From Oscillospiraceae bacterium (GTDB lineage: Bacteria; Bacillota; Clostridia; Oscillospirales; Ruminococcaceae), in contig JAIHAL010000004.1 in the NCBI GenBank assembly GCA_020054675.1, positions 62,001 through 126,000 of the forward strand: DNA of 64,000 nucleotides, given 5' to 3'. The notes below the pieces were generated by a model. That model was not told the origin of the DNA, made no database searches, and saw only the letters and a list, made by a program, of their open reading frames with translations. Position numbers and translations under genes: made by a program. This document shows positions 43,542 to 51,709 of this stretch, in pieces (the stretch's first letter is position 1; each line of letters begins with the position of its first letter).

Positions 43542-43901
43542 CTAATTTTCATCAAAACCTTTATTGCATTTACGCCATCTGCAACCGTCTTGGCAGCAGC
43601 CTGTTTCATTGCCATTGCAAATCCGGTATTCCCCGCCTTCGATTAAAAGGACTTTCCCGTTCACCAAAGACATTGCCAACTTTTTTCTTGCACTGTCATA
43701 AATACCTTGCACCGTAGTACGGGAAATATTCATTTGTATGGCACATTGCTCCTGCGTAAATCCGTTTAAATCAATCAGCCGTATCGTTTCATATTCGTCA
43801 ACAGTCATGGTTACAGTATCATTTGCGCTTACATCCAAAGGGCCAAACCGGCTGCTTTCGGGAAGGCGGCATATTTTTCTCCATTTTCTCGGTCTTGGCA
43901 T
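43542..43901 (-). CDS. DUF134 family putative DNA-binding protein
   Basis: The 119-residue protein matches DUF134: MPRPRKWRKICRLPES at the start and a sigma-70-region-4-like helix-turn-helix (LTQEQCAIQMNISRTTVQ here as FTQEQCAIQMNISRTTVQ) at about 50-67, with YDSARKKLA. A Cys-rich tail has six Cys (CNGNETGCCQDGCRWRKC), a likely iron-sulfur or metal sensor. It is first in its operon and its promoter region carries two near-identical 16-base repeats, so autoregulation is plausible. Confidence 0.85.
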   Translation of the reverse strand: MPRPRKWRKICRLPESSRFGPLDVSANDTVTMTVDEYETIRLIDLNGFTQEQCAIQMNISRTTVQGIYDSARKKLAMSLVNGKVLLIEGGEYRICNGNETGCCQDGCRWRKCNKGFDEN

Positions 43902-43918
43902 GCAATTTCACCTCACTG

Positions 43919-43976
43919 CAATTTCCGACATATGAAACTTACTATTTTATTATAATCAATTTCAGACATATGTCAA
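43919..43976 (-). promoter_or_regulatory. DUF134 operon promoter flanked by 16-base direct repeats
   Basis: On the minus strand TTGACA (43976-43971), 16-base spacer, TATAAT (43954-43949). CATATGTCTGAAATTG (43972-43957) fills the spacer and CATATGTCGGAAATTG (43934-43919) lies downstream of the start; they differ at one base and are 38 bases apart. They look like paired binding sites for one regulator. Confidence 0.7.
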
Positions 43977-43992
43977 TAACCAATTTAAAATA

Positions 43993-44035
43993 AAACAAGG
44001 CACCCAATGCTAAAACAGCGCAGAATGCCTTGTTT
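43993..44035 (-). terminator. Terminator of the chemoreceptor gene
   Basis: AAACAAGGCA and TGCCTTGTTT pair across a 23-base interior that can fold further; on the minus strand a T-rich tract follows. It lies 23 bases past the stop at 44058. Confidence 0.7.
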
Positions 44036-44057
44036 ATTTCTCCTATTAAAAGATGCT

Positions 44058-46397
44058 TTAATATTTAAGTCCCACCACATCTTCTTCAAGCGGTATATAT
44101 GAGGGAATTGCATATTTTTTAGATTCAAACTGTTCTTTCCCGACGGTAGGTTTTTTTACCAAATGCAGGCTGCTCTTTAATTTGAATTTCCCTACCGCTT
44201 CATGCAAGCCTTTTGCTTGGGCCGAAAGCTCCTCGCTTGCCGCGGCGCTTTGCTGCGATGTAGCCGAATTTGTCTGAACCACTGCTGAAATCTGTCCTAT
44301 TCCTTGTGAAATTTGAGCTATTGCCGCCGCCTGCGAATTTGAAACCTGCGCTATTCCGTCTATTGCCTCTTTTATGCTTTGCGCTTTTTCCGAAACTTTT
44401 GCAAAAGACTGCGCGGTCATTTCGGCAATTTTTACTCCCTCTTCCACATTTTTTATTGAATCTTCAATGAGTTCAGTGGTTTGCTTTGCCGCACCTGCGG
44501 ATTTTGATGCAAGATTTCTTACTTCATCCGCAACAACTGCAAATCCCTTTCCTGCCGCGCCTGCCCTTGCCGCCTCAACTGCGGCATTAAGCGCAAGCAG
44601 GTTTGTTTGAAATGCTATATCGTCTATAACTTTGATTATCTTTGAAATTTCACCTGATGAACTGTTTATCCTCTCCATTGCAAGCAGCATTTCCCTCATA
44701 TGGGCATTCCCCGCTTCTATTTCTTCGCCTACTTCTCCCACATAGCCTGCTGCTGAAGTGAGATTCTCAGCATTTTCAGTTATTTGTGTGGATATTTCTC
44801 CAACCGACGCCGAAAGCTGCTCTATTGCGCTCGCCTGTTCGGTTGCTCCCTGAGAAAGCATTTGAGCGCCGTCCGACACCTGTTTTGCCCCAATTTCAAC
44901 CTGTTGCGACGAAAGATTTATGCCGGAAAGAGTATCGTTAAGCGATGAGGAAATTTTTATCAAGGATTCCCTTATCGGTACAAAATCGCCCTCATATTCA
45001 GCCTCAAAATCCGCAGTCAAATCGCCGTCCGCCATTCGTTCAAGATTATGGGAAATATCTGAAACATAAAATTTCAGATTTTCGGCTATTTTTCTTAAAG
45101 CTTCCTCAATCGGAGCAAAATCGCCAACATATTCCTGAGTTATTTCTATATCCGTCTTTCCGTTTGAAAGCTTTGAAAGCTTATCCGAAATGTCATCAAC
45201 ATAAAGCGCCATGGTCTTTGAAATTTTTTCAATTGATTCCCTTATCGGCATAAAATCTCCGACATATTCGGCATCCGGCGAAATTTTCAAGCTGCCGTCC
45301 GACATTTTGCCAAGATTTTCTGATATATCCGATATTATAAACTTCAAATTCCTTGAAGTGGCATTAAAGCAGTCCGCCAAAATGCCAAGCTCATCTCCGG
45401 ATTCATGACTCACATTAACATCAAGCCGGCCGCTTGCCATTTGTTTTGACGCCTCGGCCATTTCCCTTACCGGCTTTGAGACCATTTTATTTATCATGAA
45501 AATAAGGACTGCCGCAGCCGATGCCGCAAAAATCGCCGCCGCCGCAACCGAAAGCAAAATGGTCTGCGTTTGCAGAGCTTCAAATGAATCTATCGGCATA
45601 AGGCAGGCATAAAGCCCTATTGCTATTCCGTTTGAATTTAAAACCGGCGAATATGCGTTGTAATAAGTTTTCCCGTTTATTTTTACATTTGCAGTTATAG
45701 AACGCCCCTCTTTGACAACTTTCTGATAAATATCCTCACTTATTTTTGTTCCGGCAAGGCTTTGCCCATTGTTTTCAAGAGTCGTGGCTACCCTTTCATC
45801 CCCAAGGCAAAAGGTATAATCCATATTTGTATAACTTTTAAGCTTTTGCAAAAATTCCCCGTCAACCAGCGAATGGCCTGCAAGAATAGTTCCCATGATT
45901 TTTCCGTCAGAGCTTATAATCGGCGCCGACACTGAAACAGCAAGCTTATATTTGTCGACTGTTCCAATTTCAGATGCGGTAGTGCCGTAAAGCGCCTTTC
46001 CCACAAGAGTGTTGTTTGCAAGCGAATCCCCTGTAACCGTTCCGTCGCTTCTTGCTATAACTGTTCCGGACATATCGGTGAAAATCATAAAATCCACGTC
46101 ATATCCGCTTTTTGAGGCCAGATATTTAGCACGGTCGGTTATTTTTCCGGCATTTTTTTCTTCCAGCCCAGAAAATACCGTTGAATCTTTTGCCAATGCC
46201 GATGAAAGCTTTGTTAAAGAAGATTTAAATGAATCCAATTCAGACCTCATTACAGATACTCCATGCGTGGTTTTGTCTATAAGCACGCTGTCAACGATTC
46301 TCCCGCTGCCGAAATTCATAACCAATATTGCCGCTATTACCGCCGCAACAAGGCATATCGATGAGGCTAATGCAAGCTTTGTTCCAATCTTTTTCAC
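44058..46397 (-). CDS. Methyl-accepting chemotaxis protein with poly-HAMP array
   Basis: The protein (about 779 residues) has an N-terminal membrane segment, an outer Cache-like sensor (about 30-280), a second membrane segment (about 285-310), a HAMP domain and three similar units of about 45 residues (each with ISDxLxxMxxG and EY.GDF.PI.E.L..I), then the signalling tip with [24 protein letters not shown] short tail follows, ending in EEDVVGLKY with no CheR-binding pentapeptide. It senses an unknown external ligand and signals to CheA. GTG at 46397 is chosen because GGAG is eight bases upstream. No other chemotaxis gene is in the window. Confidence 0.92.
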   Translation of the reverse strand: MKKIGTKLALASSICLVAAVIAAILVMNFGSGRIVDSVLIDKTTHGVSVMRSELDSFKSSLTKLSSALAKDSTVFSGLEEKNAGKITDRAKYLASKSGYDVDFMIFTDMSGTVIARSDGTVTGDSLANNTLVGKALYGTTASEIGTVDKYKLAVSVSAPIISSDGKIMGTILAGHSLVDGEFLQKLKSYTNMDYTFCLGDERVATTLENNGQSLAGTKISEDIYQKVVKEGRSITANVKINGKTYYNAYSPVLNSNGIAIGLYACLMPIDSFEALQTQTILLSVAAAAIFAASAAAVLIFMINKMVSKPVREMAEASKQMASGRLDVNVSHESGDELGILADCFNATSRNLKFIISDISENLGKMSDGSLKISPDAEYVGDFMPIRESIEKISKTMALYVDDISDKLSKLSNGKTDIEITQEYVGDFAPIEEALRKIAENLKFYVSDISHNLERMADGDLTADFEAEYEGDFVPIRESLIKISSSLNDTLSGINLSSQQVEIGAKQVSDGAQMLSQGATEQASAIEQLSASVGEISTQITENAENLTSAAGYVGEVGEEIEAGNAHMREMLLAMERINSSSGEISKIIKVIDDIAFQTNLLALNAAVEAARAGAAGKGFAVVADEVRNLASKSAGAAKQTTELIEDSIKNVEEGVKIAEMTAQSFAKVSEKAQSIKEAIDGIAQVSNSQAAAIAQISQGIGQISAVVQTNSATSQQSAAASEELSAQAKGLHEAVGKFKLKSSLHLVKKPTVGKEQFESKKYAIPSYIPLEEDVVGLKY

Positions 46398-46462
46398 AGA
46401 AACCACTCCGTTCCGTTTTTTAATTCCGGTTTATTGAGTTTCAGAATTCTGTCTGCGGCTTC

Positions 46463-46491
46463 ATTATAGCAAGGGCAATTTTAAAAGTCAA
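46463..46491 (-). promoter_or_regulatory. Sigma-A promoter of the chemoreceptor
   Basis: TTGACT (46491-46486), 17-base spacer, TATAAT (46468-46463), about 65 bases before the GTG. It is a housekeeping, not a sigma-D type, promoter. Confidence 0.7.
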
Positions 46492-46749
46492 TAAATTTTA
46501 ATAAAATATACACAAATTTCACGCTATTTTGACGGAACATTTTCCATAATTTTATTTTAAAATTTGAATTTTTTTCTACGGAATCAAAAAATTGTGCCCA
46601 AAAACAAAAAAAATTGCTTTTAAACACAATATAAAGGATAAATTTTCTTTACACAAAAAACTCTTAATATAAAAATTTTATCCTTTTTATGCCACAAAAA
46701 AATCATCTGCATAAGCAATAAATACTTTAATTTTATGAAAACAAAACTT
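46492..46749. other. AT-rich gene-free stretch
   Basis: About 260 bases between the chemoreceptor promoter and the exporter terminator are strongly AT-rich with runs of A and T. I see no open frame with a binding site, no RNA-like structure and no repeat. Confidence 0.5.
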
Positions 46750-46793
46750 AAAAAACAAAACACCCGATGCGCTAAAATCAAGCCGCACCGGGT
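46750..46793 (-). terminator. Terminator of the ABC exporter operon
   Basis: ACCCGGTGCG and CGCATCGGGT pair (one G:T) around a 12-base loop on the minus strand, followed by TGTTTTGTTTTTT. It lies 6 bases past the last permease gene. Confidence 0.85.
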
Positions 46794-46798
46794 ATTTT

Positions 46799-47953
46799 TC
46801 AGCTTTTGGTTCTTTTGTACTTTATAGCCAGCATTGCCGCCGAGAAAAACAGCGCCGCAAAAAGAAGCTGCACAAGCATGCAGTATAATGCCGGGGAAAG
46901 AGTTTTTAAATTAAAGGTTGAGATTGAAAGGATTTCATTGTTTGCTTTTACAAACCAAAAGATAGGGTCTATCACAGCAATATTTTTTACCGTTTCGCTC
47001 AAAAGGCTTTGGGGAACAAAAGCTCCGCCAAGGAAGCTTCCCCCAAGGGCAATCACGTTGCAAACAGCATTTACGGCATTCTTTGGAACTAGATTTCCTA
47101 TCAAAAAGCTCATGCCAAGGCAAACTAATGTGTAAATCAAAATATTCAATGAATACCATGCTCCGTAAATATTGAAGAAGTCCTCCCTGAAAATAGCTAT
47201 TACAAGCAAAATTATCATTCCGCAGCATATGAGCGAAACAACCGCATTGCCAAGAAAAACCTGCAATCCGATTTTTGATGCGCTTATCGGAGAAGCAAGA
47301 TTTCTTTTCTTTGCATCGCCCTTTTCAATTGCAAGCATTGTCAGCGAAACGGATAAAATTACCATGCAAGTAATTGCATATGCCACATAATCAACTGTCC
47401 TTTTTAAAGACCCAGTATCCGATTTATTTATTGAAACTATGCTTGTCTTTGTTTTTAAGGCAAGGTCCGCTTCCACATTTTCCTTTGCCTGTTCAAAAGA
47501 AAAATTTCCGCTTTTTATATACAAATCAAAAAGTTTAAGATAACTTTCTGCCATGCGCTGCGCATATACCGCCCTCATTGAATTCGGCAGAGAGTAGCTT
47601 TGAGGCCTTGCATTTCCGTCTTTAAGAAAATCCTCGCCAAATCCTTTTGGGATTATAATAATATAATCGGCATCATTGAAAAACAAGGCATCTTTTATTG
47701 CCTGCTCACCCGTTCCCAATTCAACAGGCTGCGAATTCTCATTTATATATGAAGCAAAAGCTTTGCTGAATTTGGAATTATCATTATCTACAACCGCTAT
47801 CCTGCTTCTTTGCGCTTCAAATCCCATATCGGAAGAACTTTTAAAATTTAAAGCAAAAAGTGCTACAATCAAACCAAATATCAGCAAATAAAGCAACACC
47901 ATAAAAAAAGCGCTTCTTTTAAATATTTTAAAATACAGCTTAAATGCTTGCAT
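46799..47953 (-). CDS. ABC-2 type permease, second subunit
   Basis: The 384-residue protein has one N-terminal membrane segment (about 15-38), a large outer domain (40-190) and five clustered segments in the C-terminal half, the layout of ABC-2 (YhgE/DrrB-like) exporters. MLAIEKGDAKKRNLASPIS is the typical coupling region. It overlaps the previous permease by 14 bases; AAGGAGG stands before its ATG. It presumably forms a heterodimer with that protein. The substrate, perhaps a drug, lipid or peptide, is unknown. Confidence 0.88.
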   Translation of the reverse strand: MQAFKLYFKIFKRSAFFMVLLYLLIFGLIVALFALNFKSSSDMGFEAQRSRIAVVDNDNSKFSKAFASYINENSQPVELGTGEQAIKDALFFNDADYIIIIPKGFGEDFLKDGNARPQSYSLPNSMRAVYAQRMAESYLKLFDLYIKSGNFSFEQAKENVEADLALKTKTSIVSINKSDTGSLKRTVDYVAYAITCMVILSVSLTMLAIEKGDAKKRNLASPISASKIGLQVFLGNAVVSLICCGMIILLVIAIFREDFFNIYGAWYSLNILIYTLVCLGMSFLIGNLVPKNAVNAVCNVIALGGSFLGGAFVPQSLLSETVKNIAVIDPIFWFVKANNEILSISTFNLKTLSPALYCMLVQLLFAALFFSAAMLAIKYKRTKS

Positions 47954-49055
47954 ACTTTTGCCTCCTTAAAACGAAATACGTCACAGCCGAAAACAATATC
48001 CCCATTGCCGCAAGAATGGAAACATTCAGAAAATACCTGTCAAAAGTATCGTAATAATAAAGACTGTAAAATCCATCGCAAACAAGGCTTACCGGATTTA
48101 TAAATGCAAGGGCCGGTGCATTCTTTTGAATTATATATTTCATATTTTCATACATAAGTCCGGACAAAAAGCTGAAAAATATCGTAACAGAAACAAGCAC
48201 ACCTATTTTAAACTGTTCCGGCTTTTTTACAACCGCGCCAATCATTGCACCAAGCGAAATTCCGGCAAAGCATCCTGCCGCGCAAAGCAAAAGTATGAAT
48301 CCCATAGAAGTTCCAAAATCAATCCTAAGCACAAATTTTATATATGCCGTCACAATGAGTGTAACAAAAAATTCAAAAATAAAAGCCGCGCTTATGGATG
48401 CCATAAAAACTTTAAGCTTATGTGATGGAGAAATATTTATCCTTGCGGCGCAAGTGGATTGGTCCGCCTGTATCTTGATAACTTCCGAACATCCATAAGT
48501 TGATGACAATATGCAAACCATTGCAATAAGAGAATAAAAATAAATAACCGTACTGTTGCCATTCCCTGACGGCATTTCATTGATATAGGTTTTTTCTTCC
48601 GAAAGTGAGTTTATAACATCTTTAGCCGATGCCGGATTTGAAGCTATTATTTTTTCCGCAGACGAATAGCTGCTCCTGTAAGAGTCCAAAAACATCTTTA
48701 TTATCGATTCTTCAAAATCGGACTTTTGAACAAAAAGCTCAAAATCATTTGCATCCTTGCACTCAATATACCCTTTTATATTCCCTTCGGACAAAAGCTT
48801 TTTTGCCTGTTCCAAATCCGTCTGCGAAACCTCGAAAAGTCCGGAGTTCCGAAGTGCCGCATTAAAGCCATCCCCAGCTTTTTGAACATCAGCAACGGCA
48901 ATTTTTATCTTTTCAAATTCATCTATTTTATTTAAATTTGAAAAGGCAAGAAAAAACAATGTGGACAGGATTAAAGGAAAGGCAAGGGTCCAAAAAAAGC
49001 CGGATTTTTCCCTTAAAAGGCTCTTAAAGCGGCATTTGAAAATATCAAAGAACAT
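47940..49055 (-). CDS. ABC-2 type permease, first subunit
   Basis: The 371-residue protein has the same ABC-2 layout: FKSLLREKSGFFWTLAFPLIL as first membrane segment, an outer domain to about residue 165 and five segments after it, with QADQSTCAARINISPSHKLK as coupling loop. It starts 14 bases after the ATPase gene and overlaps the second permease, so the three are one transcript. Confidence 0.88.
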   Translation of the reverse strand: MFFDIFKCRFKSLLREKSGFFWTLAFPLILSTLFFLAFSNLNKIDEFEKIKIAVADVQKAGDGFNAALRNSGLFEVSQTDLEQAKKLLSEGNIKGYIECKDANDFELFVQKSDFEESIIKMFLDSYRSSYSSAEKIIASNPASAKDVINSLSEEKTYINEMPSGNGNSTVIYFYSLIAMVCILSSTYGCSEVIKIQADQSTCAARINISPSHKLKVFMASISAAFIFEFFVTLIVTAYIKFVLRIDFGTSMGFILLLCAAGCFAGISLGAMIGAVVKKPEQFKIGVLVSVTIFFSFLSGLMYENMKYIIQKNAPALAFINPVSLVCDGFYSLYYYDTFDRYFLNVSILAAMGILFSAVTYFVLRRQKYASI

Positions 49056-49069
49056 AACCTCTCCCCCTT

Positions 49070-50008
49070 TTAATCCCTGAACGTTTTTCCGGTAAGCTCA
49101 AGGAAAACATCATTAAGTGTCGGAAGTTCGGATGCAATCCTGCCGTAACCAATATTGTTTTCATTTAAAAATTCAATTATTTGGGCAATTCCTCCTGATT
49201 TCCCATTCATGCTTATGCTGATTGTCCCGTCTGCAAAATCCGCTCCCGCCACTCCGGGGATTTTAAGCATTTTTGCAAGCTGCTCCTCCGAAATGCCGTA
49301 AACCTGAACGGAAATCTTTTCGCCCTTTGAAATCATATCTTTAAGTTCTTCCTTTGTCCCCTGTGCAATCACTCTGCCCTTGTCTAAAATTGCAATCCTT
49401 GAACAAATCTGCTCGACTTCCTCCATGTAATGAGAAGTGTAAATTATTGTCGCACCCTCGGAATTAAGTCTTTTTATTCCTTCAAGTATGTTGTTTCTGC
49501 TTTGAGGGTCAACCGCAACCGTTGGTTCGTCAAAAATTATAAGTTTAGGCTTATGGGCAATGCCGCAGGCTATATTGAGTCTTCTCAAAAGCCCGCCGCT
49601 TAACTTTTTAGGCCTGAATTTTATGAAATCGCCAAGGCCGACAAAATCTATCGCCTCATCCACAAGCTTTTTGCGCTCTTTTTTATCATACACATAAAGC
49701 CCGCAAAAATAATCAATATTTTCATAAACAGTTAATTCGTCAAAAACTGCAACATTTTGAAAAACCACGCCGATTTGCCTTTTTATGTCATATGCTGTCG
49801 GAGTCATTTCTTTGCCGAAAATTTCAATTTTGCCCTTGTTGAATTCAAGCAGCGAAAGCATGCAGCTTATTGCCGTCGTCTTTCCGGAGCCGTTCGGACC
49901 CAAAAGTCCAAAAATTTCACCGCTTGCGATATTTAAATTCAAGTGGTCCAAAGCAACCAATTCGTCATATCTTTTTACAAGATTTTCAATCTTTACTACC
50001 GTTTCCAC
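49070..50008 (-). CDS. ABC transporter ATP-binding protein
   Basis: The protein (about 312 residues) is the ATPase of the exporter. Walker A is GLLGPNGSGKTTA, the Q-loop is VVFQNVAVFD, the signature is LSGGLLRRLNIA and Walker B is LIIFDEPTVAVDP. The C-terminal 90 residues are the regulatory extension found in DrrA/CcmA-like subunits. The best start is GTG 50008 with GGAGG seven bases upstream. It leads the exporter operon, and its promoter region holds an inverted repeat (50080-50107). Confidence 0.93.
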   Translation of the reverse strand: METVVKIENLVKRYDELVALDHLNLNIASGEIFGLLGPNGSGKTTAISCMLSLLEFNKGKIEIFGKEMTPTAYDIKRQIGVVFQNVAVFDELTVYENIDYFCGLYVYDKKERKKLVDEAIDFVGLGDFIKFRPKKLSGGLLRRLNIACGIAHKPKLIIFDEPTVAVDPQSRNNILEGIKRLNSEGATIIYTSHYMEEVEQICSRIAILDKGRVIAQGTKEELKDMISKGEKISVQVYGISEEQLAKMLKIPGVAGADFADGTISISMNGKSGGIAQIIEFLNENNIGYGRIASELPTLNDVFLELTGKTFRD

Positions 50009-50079
50009 ACAAATTCCTCCGCAAATCAATTTATCCTTACAAATTTATTTTAATGCCCGGCACTGTTTTTGTTAAGTGC

Positions 50080-50111
50080 CAAATGTCATTAAACCGTGTG
50101 ACATTTGTCAA
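50080..50111 (-). promoter_or_regulatory. Inverted repeat overlapping the probable exporter promoter
   Basis: CAAATGTCA (50080-50088) and TGACATTTG (50099-50107) form a perfect 9-base inverted repeat with a 10-base gap. On the minus strand a perfect TTGACA (50111-50106) abuts it; the -10 is weak (TGACAT at 17 bases). This looks like a repressor site, but no regulator gene is adjacent. Confidence 0.5.
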
Positions 50112-50137
50112 AACCGGATTTTTTGCTCTGCACATGA

Positions 50138-50164
50138 ACGAAATTTTCCCGTTTTCATACTATA
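50138..50164 (+). promoter_or_regulatory. Sigma-K-like promoter for dpaAB
   Basis: AC (50138-50139), 16 bases, CATACTATA (50156-50164) fits the sigma-K pattern AC-N16-CATAnnnTA. It lies 45 bases before dpaA, whose B. subtilis counterpart (spoVF) is sigma-K-dependent. Confidence 0.6.
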
Positions 50165-50208
50165 TATAAAAGAGCCATTTCAGCAAACGGAAAACGGAGG
50201 AATCCTTT

Positions 50209-51093
50209 ATGAATAAAAACAAGACTATTCTCGTCGCGGGAGGAGATTTAAGGCAGGTTTACACGGCGCAAATACTTGCAAAAGAAAACAAGGTTTATAC
50301 TCTTGGCTTTGACAAAAGCCTTTTGCCATCAGATAAAATAAAACCAATAGAAAGCCCAATCATGCTTGAAGAAAGGGTGGATTTTCTCATTTTGCCGCTT
50401 CCTGTCAGTACGGACGGGATTACGCTGAACACTCCTTTTTTCAAGTACAGCATACCGGTCGAAAGTCTTCCCGGAATGATAAAGGACGGGGGGATTGTGT
50501 TCGGCGGAAAATTCTCCGAAAAAATAAAAGATGTTTTTGCGAGCAAGGGAATAGAAACCATAGATTACTTTGAGCGTGAGGAGCTTTCAGTGCTTAATGC
50601 CATACCCACTGCCGAGGGTGCTGTCCAAATTGCGATGGAGGAACTCCCCTGCACGATTTTCGGGCAAAATGTCCTTGTCACCGGCATGGGCAGGATTTCA
50701 AAGGTGCTTGTAAGGATTCTAACCGCCCTTGGCGCAAAAACCACAGTTGCGGCAAGGAAGTATTCGGACCTTGCCTGGGCTGAAATTTACGGATGCCGCG
50801 GGGTACATATTTCCCGGCTTGACGAAAGTCTTGGGGAATATGACATTATTTTCAACACCGTACCCGCACTTTTGTTTGATGAAAAAAGGCTGAAAAAGCT
50901 TAAAAAATCCTGTCTTGCAATAGACCTTGCCTCAAAGCCGGGCGGATTTGACCTTGATGCGGCAAGCGCCAACGGCGTAAAAACAATATGGGCCCTTTCC
51001 CTGCCAGGAAAAGTTGCCCCGGTAACCTCCGGCGAAATCATAGCCCACACGATACTCAACATCTTAAACGAAAGGGGCGAGGATAATGGCTGA
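50209..51093 (+). CDS. dpaA: Dipicolinate synthase subunit A
   Basis: The 294-residue protein is DpaA/SpoVFA, which with DpaB oxidises dihydrodipicolinate-derived substrate to dipicolinic acid for the spore core. The C-terminal Rossmann fold has VLVTGMGRISKVLVRIL, and YDIIFNTVPA and IDLASKPGGFD are typical. CGGAGG stands before the ATG, and the gene overlaps dpaB by 8 bases. Many Clostridia lack dpaAB and use an EtfA-type route, so its presence is informative. Confidence 0.94.
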   Translation: MNKNKTILVAGGDLRQVYTAQILAKENKVYTLGFDKSLLPSDKIKPIESPIMLEERVDFLILPLPVSTDGITLNTPFFKYSIPVESLPGMIKDGGIVFGGKFSEKIKDVFASKGIETIDYFEREELSVLNAIPTAEGAVQIAMEELPCTIFGQNVLVTGMGRISKVLVRILTALGAKTTVAARKYSDLAWAEIYGCRGVHISRLDESLGEYDIIFNTVPALLFDEKRLKKLKKSCLAIDLASKPGGFDLDAASANGVKTIWALSLPGKVAPVTSGEIIAHTILNILNERGEDNG

Positions 51094-51667
51094 CCTTGCC
51101 GGAAAAAAAATAGGCTTTGCCATTTGCGCCTCTTTTTGCACATTTGACAAAGCCTTCGCACAAATAGAAAAGCTTATTGGCCGCGGCGCGGATGTGACTC
51201 CGATAATGTCGTTCAATTCATTCAGCATTGACACGCGTTTCGGCAAAGCCTGCGACCATGTGGCATATCTTGAAACTCTTTGCGGTAAAAAAGTAATTTC
51301 CTCCATTGAAGATGCCGAACCGATAGGCCCCAAAAAGATGTTTGACATTCTTGTTGTGGCTCCCTGCACAGGAAACACGCTTGGAAAGCTTGCAAACGGA
51401 ATTACGGATACTCCCGTAACCATGGCGGTAAAATCGCACCTGCGGAACCAAAAACCGGTGGTTATTGCCGTATCAACAAACGATGCTCTTGCAGGCTCCG
51501 CCAAAAACATTGGGATGCTTCTGAATTACAAAAATTACTATTTTGTTCCCATGTCGCAAGACGATTGCATAAACAAGCCGACATCCCTTGTTGCAAATTA
51601 TGCGCTTATTCCGGATACTCTCATACTTGCCCTTGACGGCAAGCAGCTTGAACCGATATTTATATAA
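51086..51667 (+). CDS. dpaB: Dipicolinate synthase subunit B (flavoprotein)
   Basis: The 193-residue protein is DpaB/SpoVFB, of the flavoprotein/PPC decarboxylase-like fold (KIGFAICASFCTFDKAF, VVAPCTGNTLGKLANGITD, VVIAVSTNDALAGSAKNIG). It pairs with DpaA in the mother cell. Translation is coupled to dpaA through an 8-base overlap and the unit ends at a strong terminator. Confidence 0.95.
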   Translation: MADLAGKKIGFAICASFCTFDKAFAQIEKLIGRGADVTPIMSFNSFSIDTRFGKACDHVAYLETLCGKKVISSIEDAEPIGPKKMFDILVVAPCTGNTLGKLANGITDTPVTMAVKSHLRNQKPVVIAVSTNDALAGSAKNIGMLLNYKNYYFVPMSQDDCINKPTSLVANYALIPDTLILALDGKQLEPIFI

Positions 51668-51679
51668 TCCATACAAATA

Positions 51680-51707
51680 AAAATGCCGCCCAAAAAGCGG
51701 CATTTTT
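51680..51707. terminator. Bidirectional terminator after dpaB
   Basis: AAAATGCCGC and GCGGCATTTT form a perfect stem with a 7-base loop and T residues on both sides. It lies between convergent dpaB and the CoA-disulfide-reductase-like gene. Confidence 0.9.
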
Positions 51708-51709
51708 AT

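Noticed and set aside
46492-46749. Small RNA or hidden gene in the 260-base AT-rich gap
   Set aside because: No stable stem, promoter or binding site for a small frame was found; likely plain spacer.
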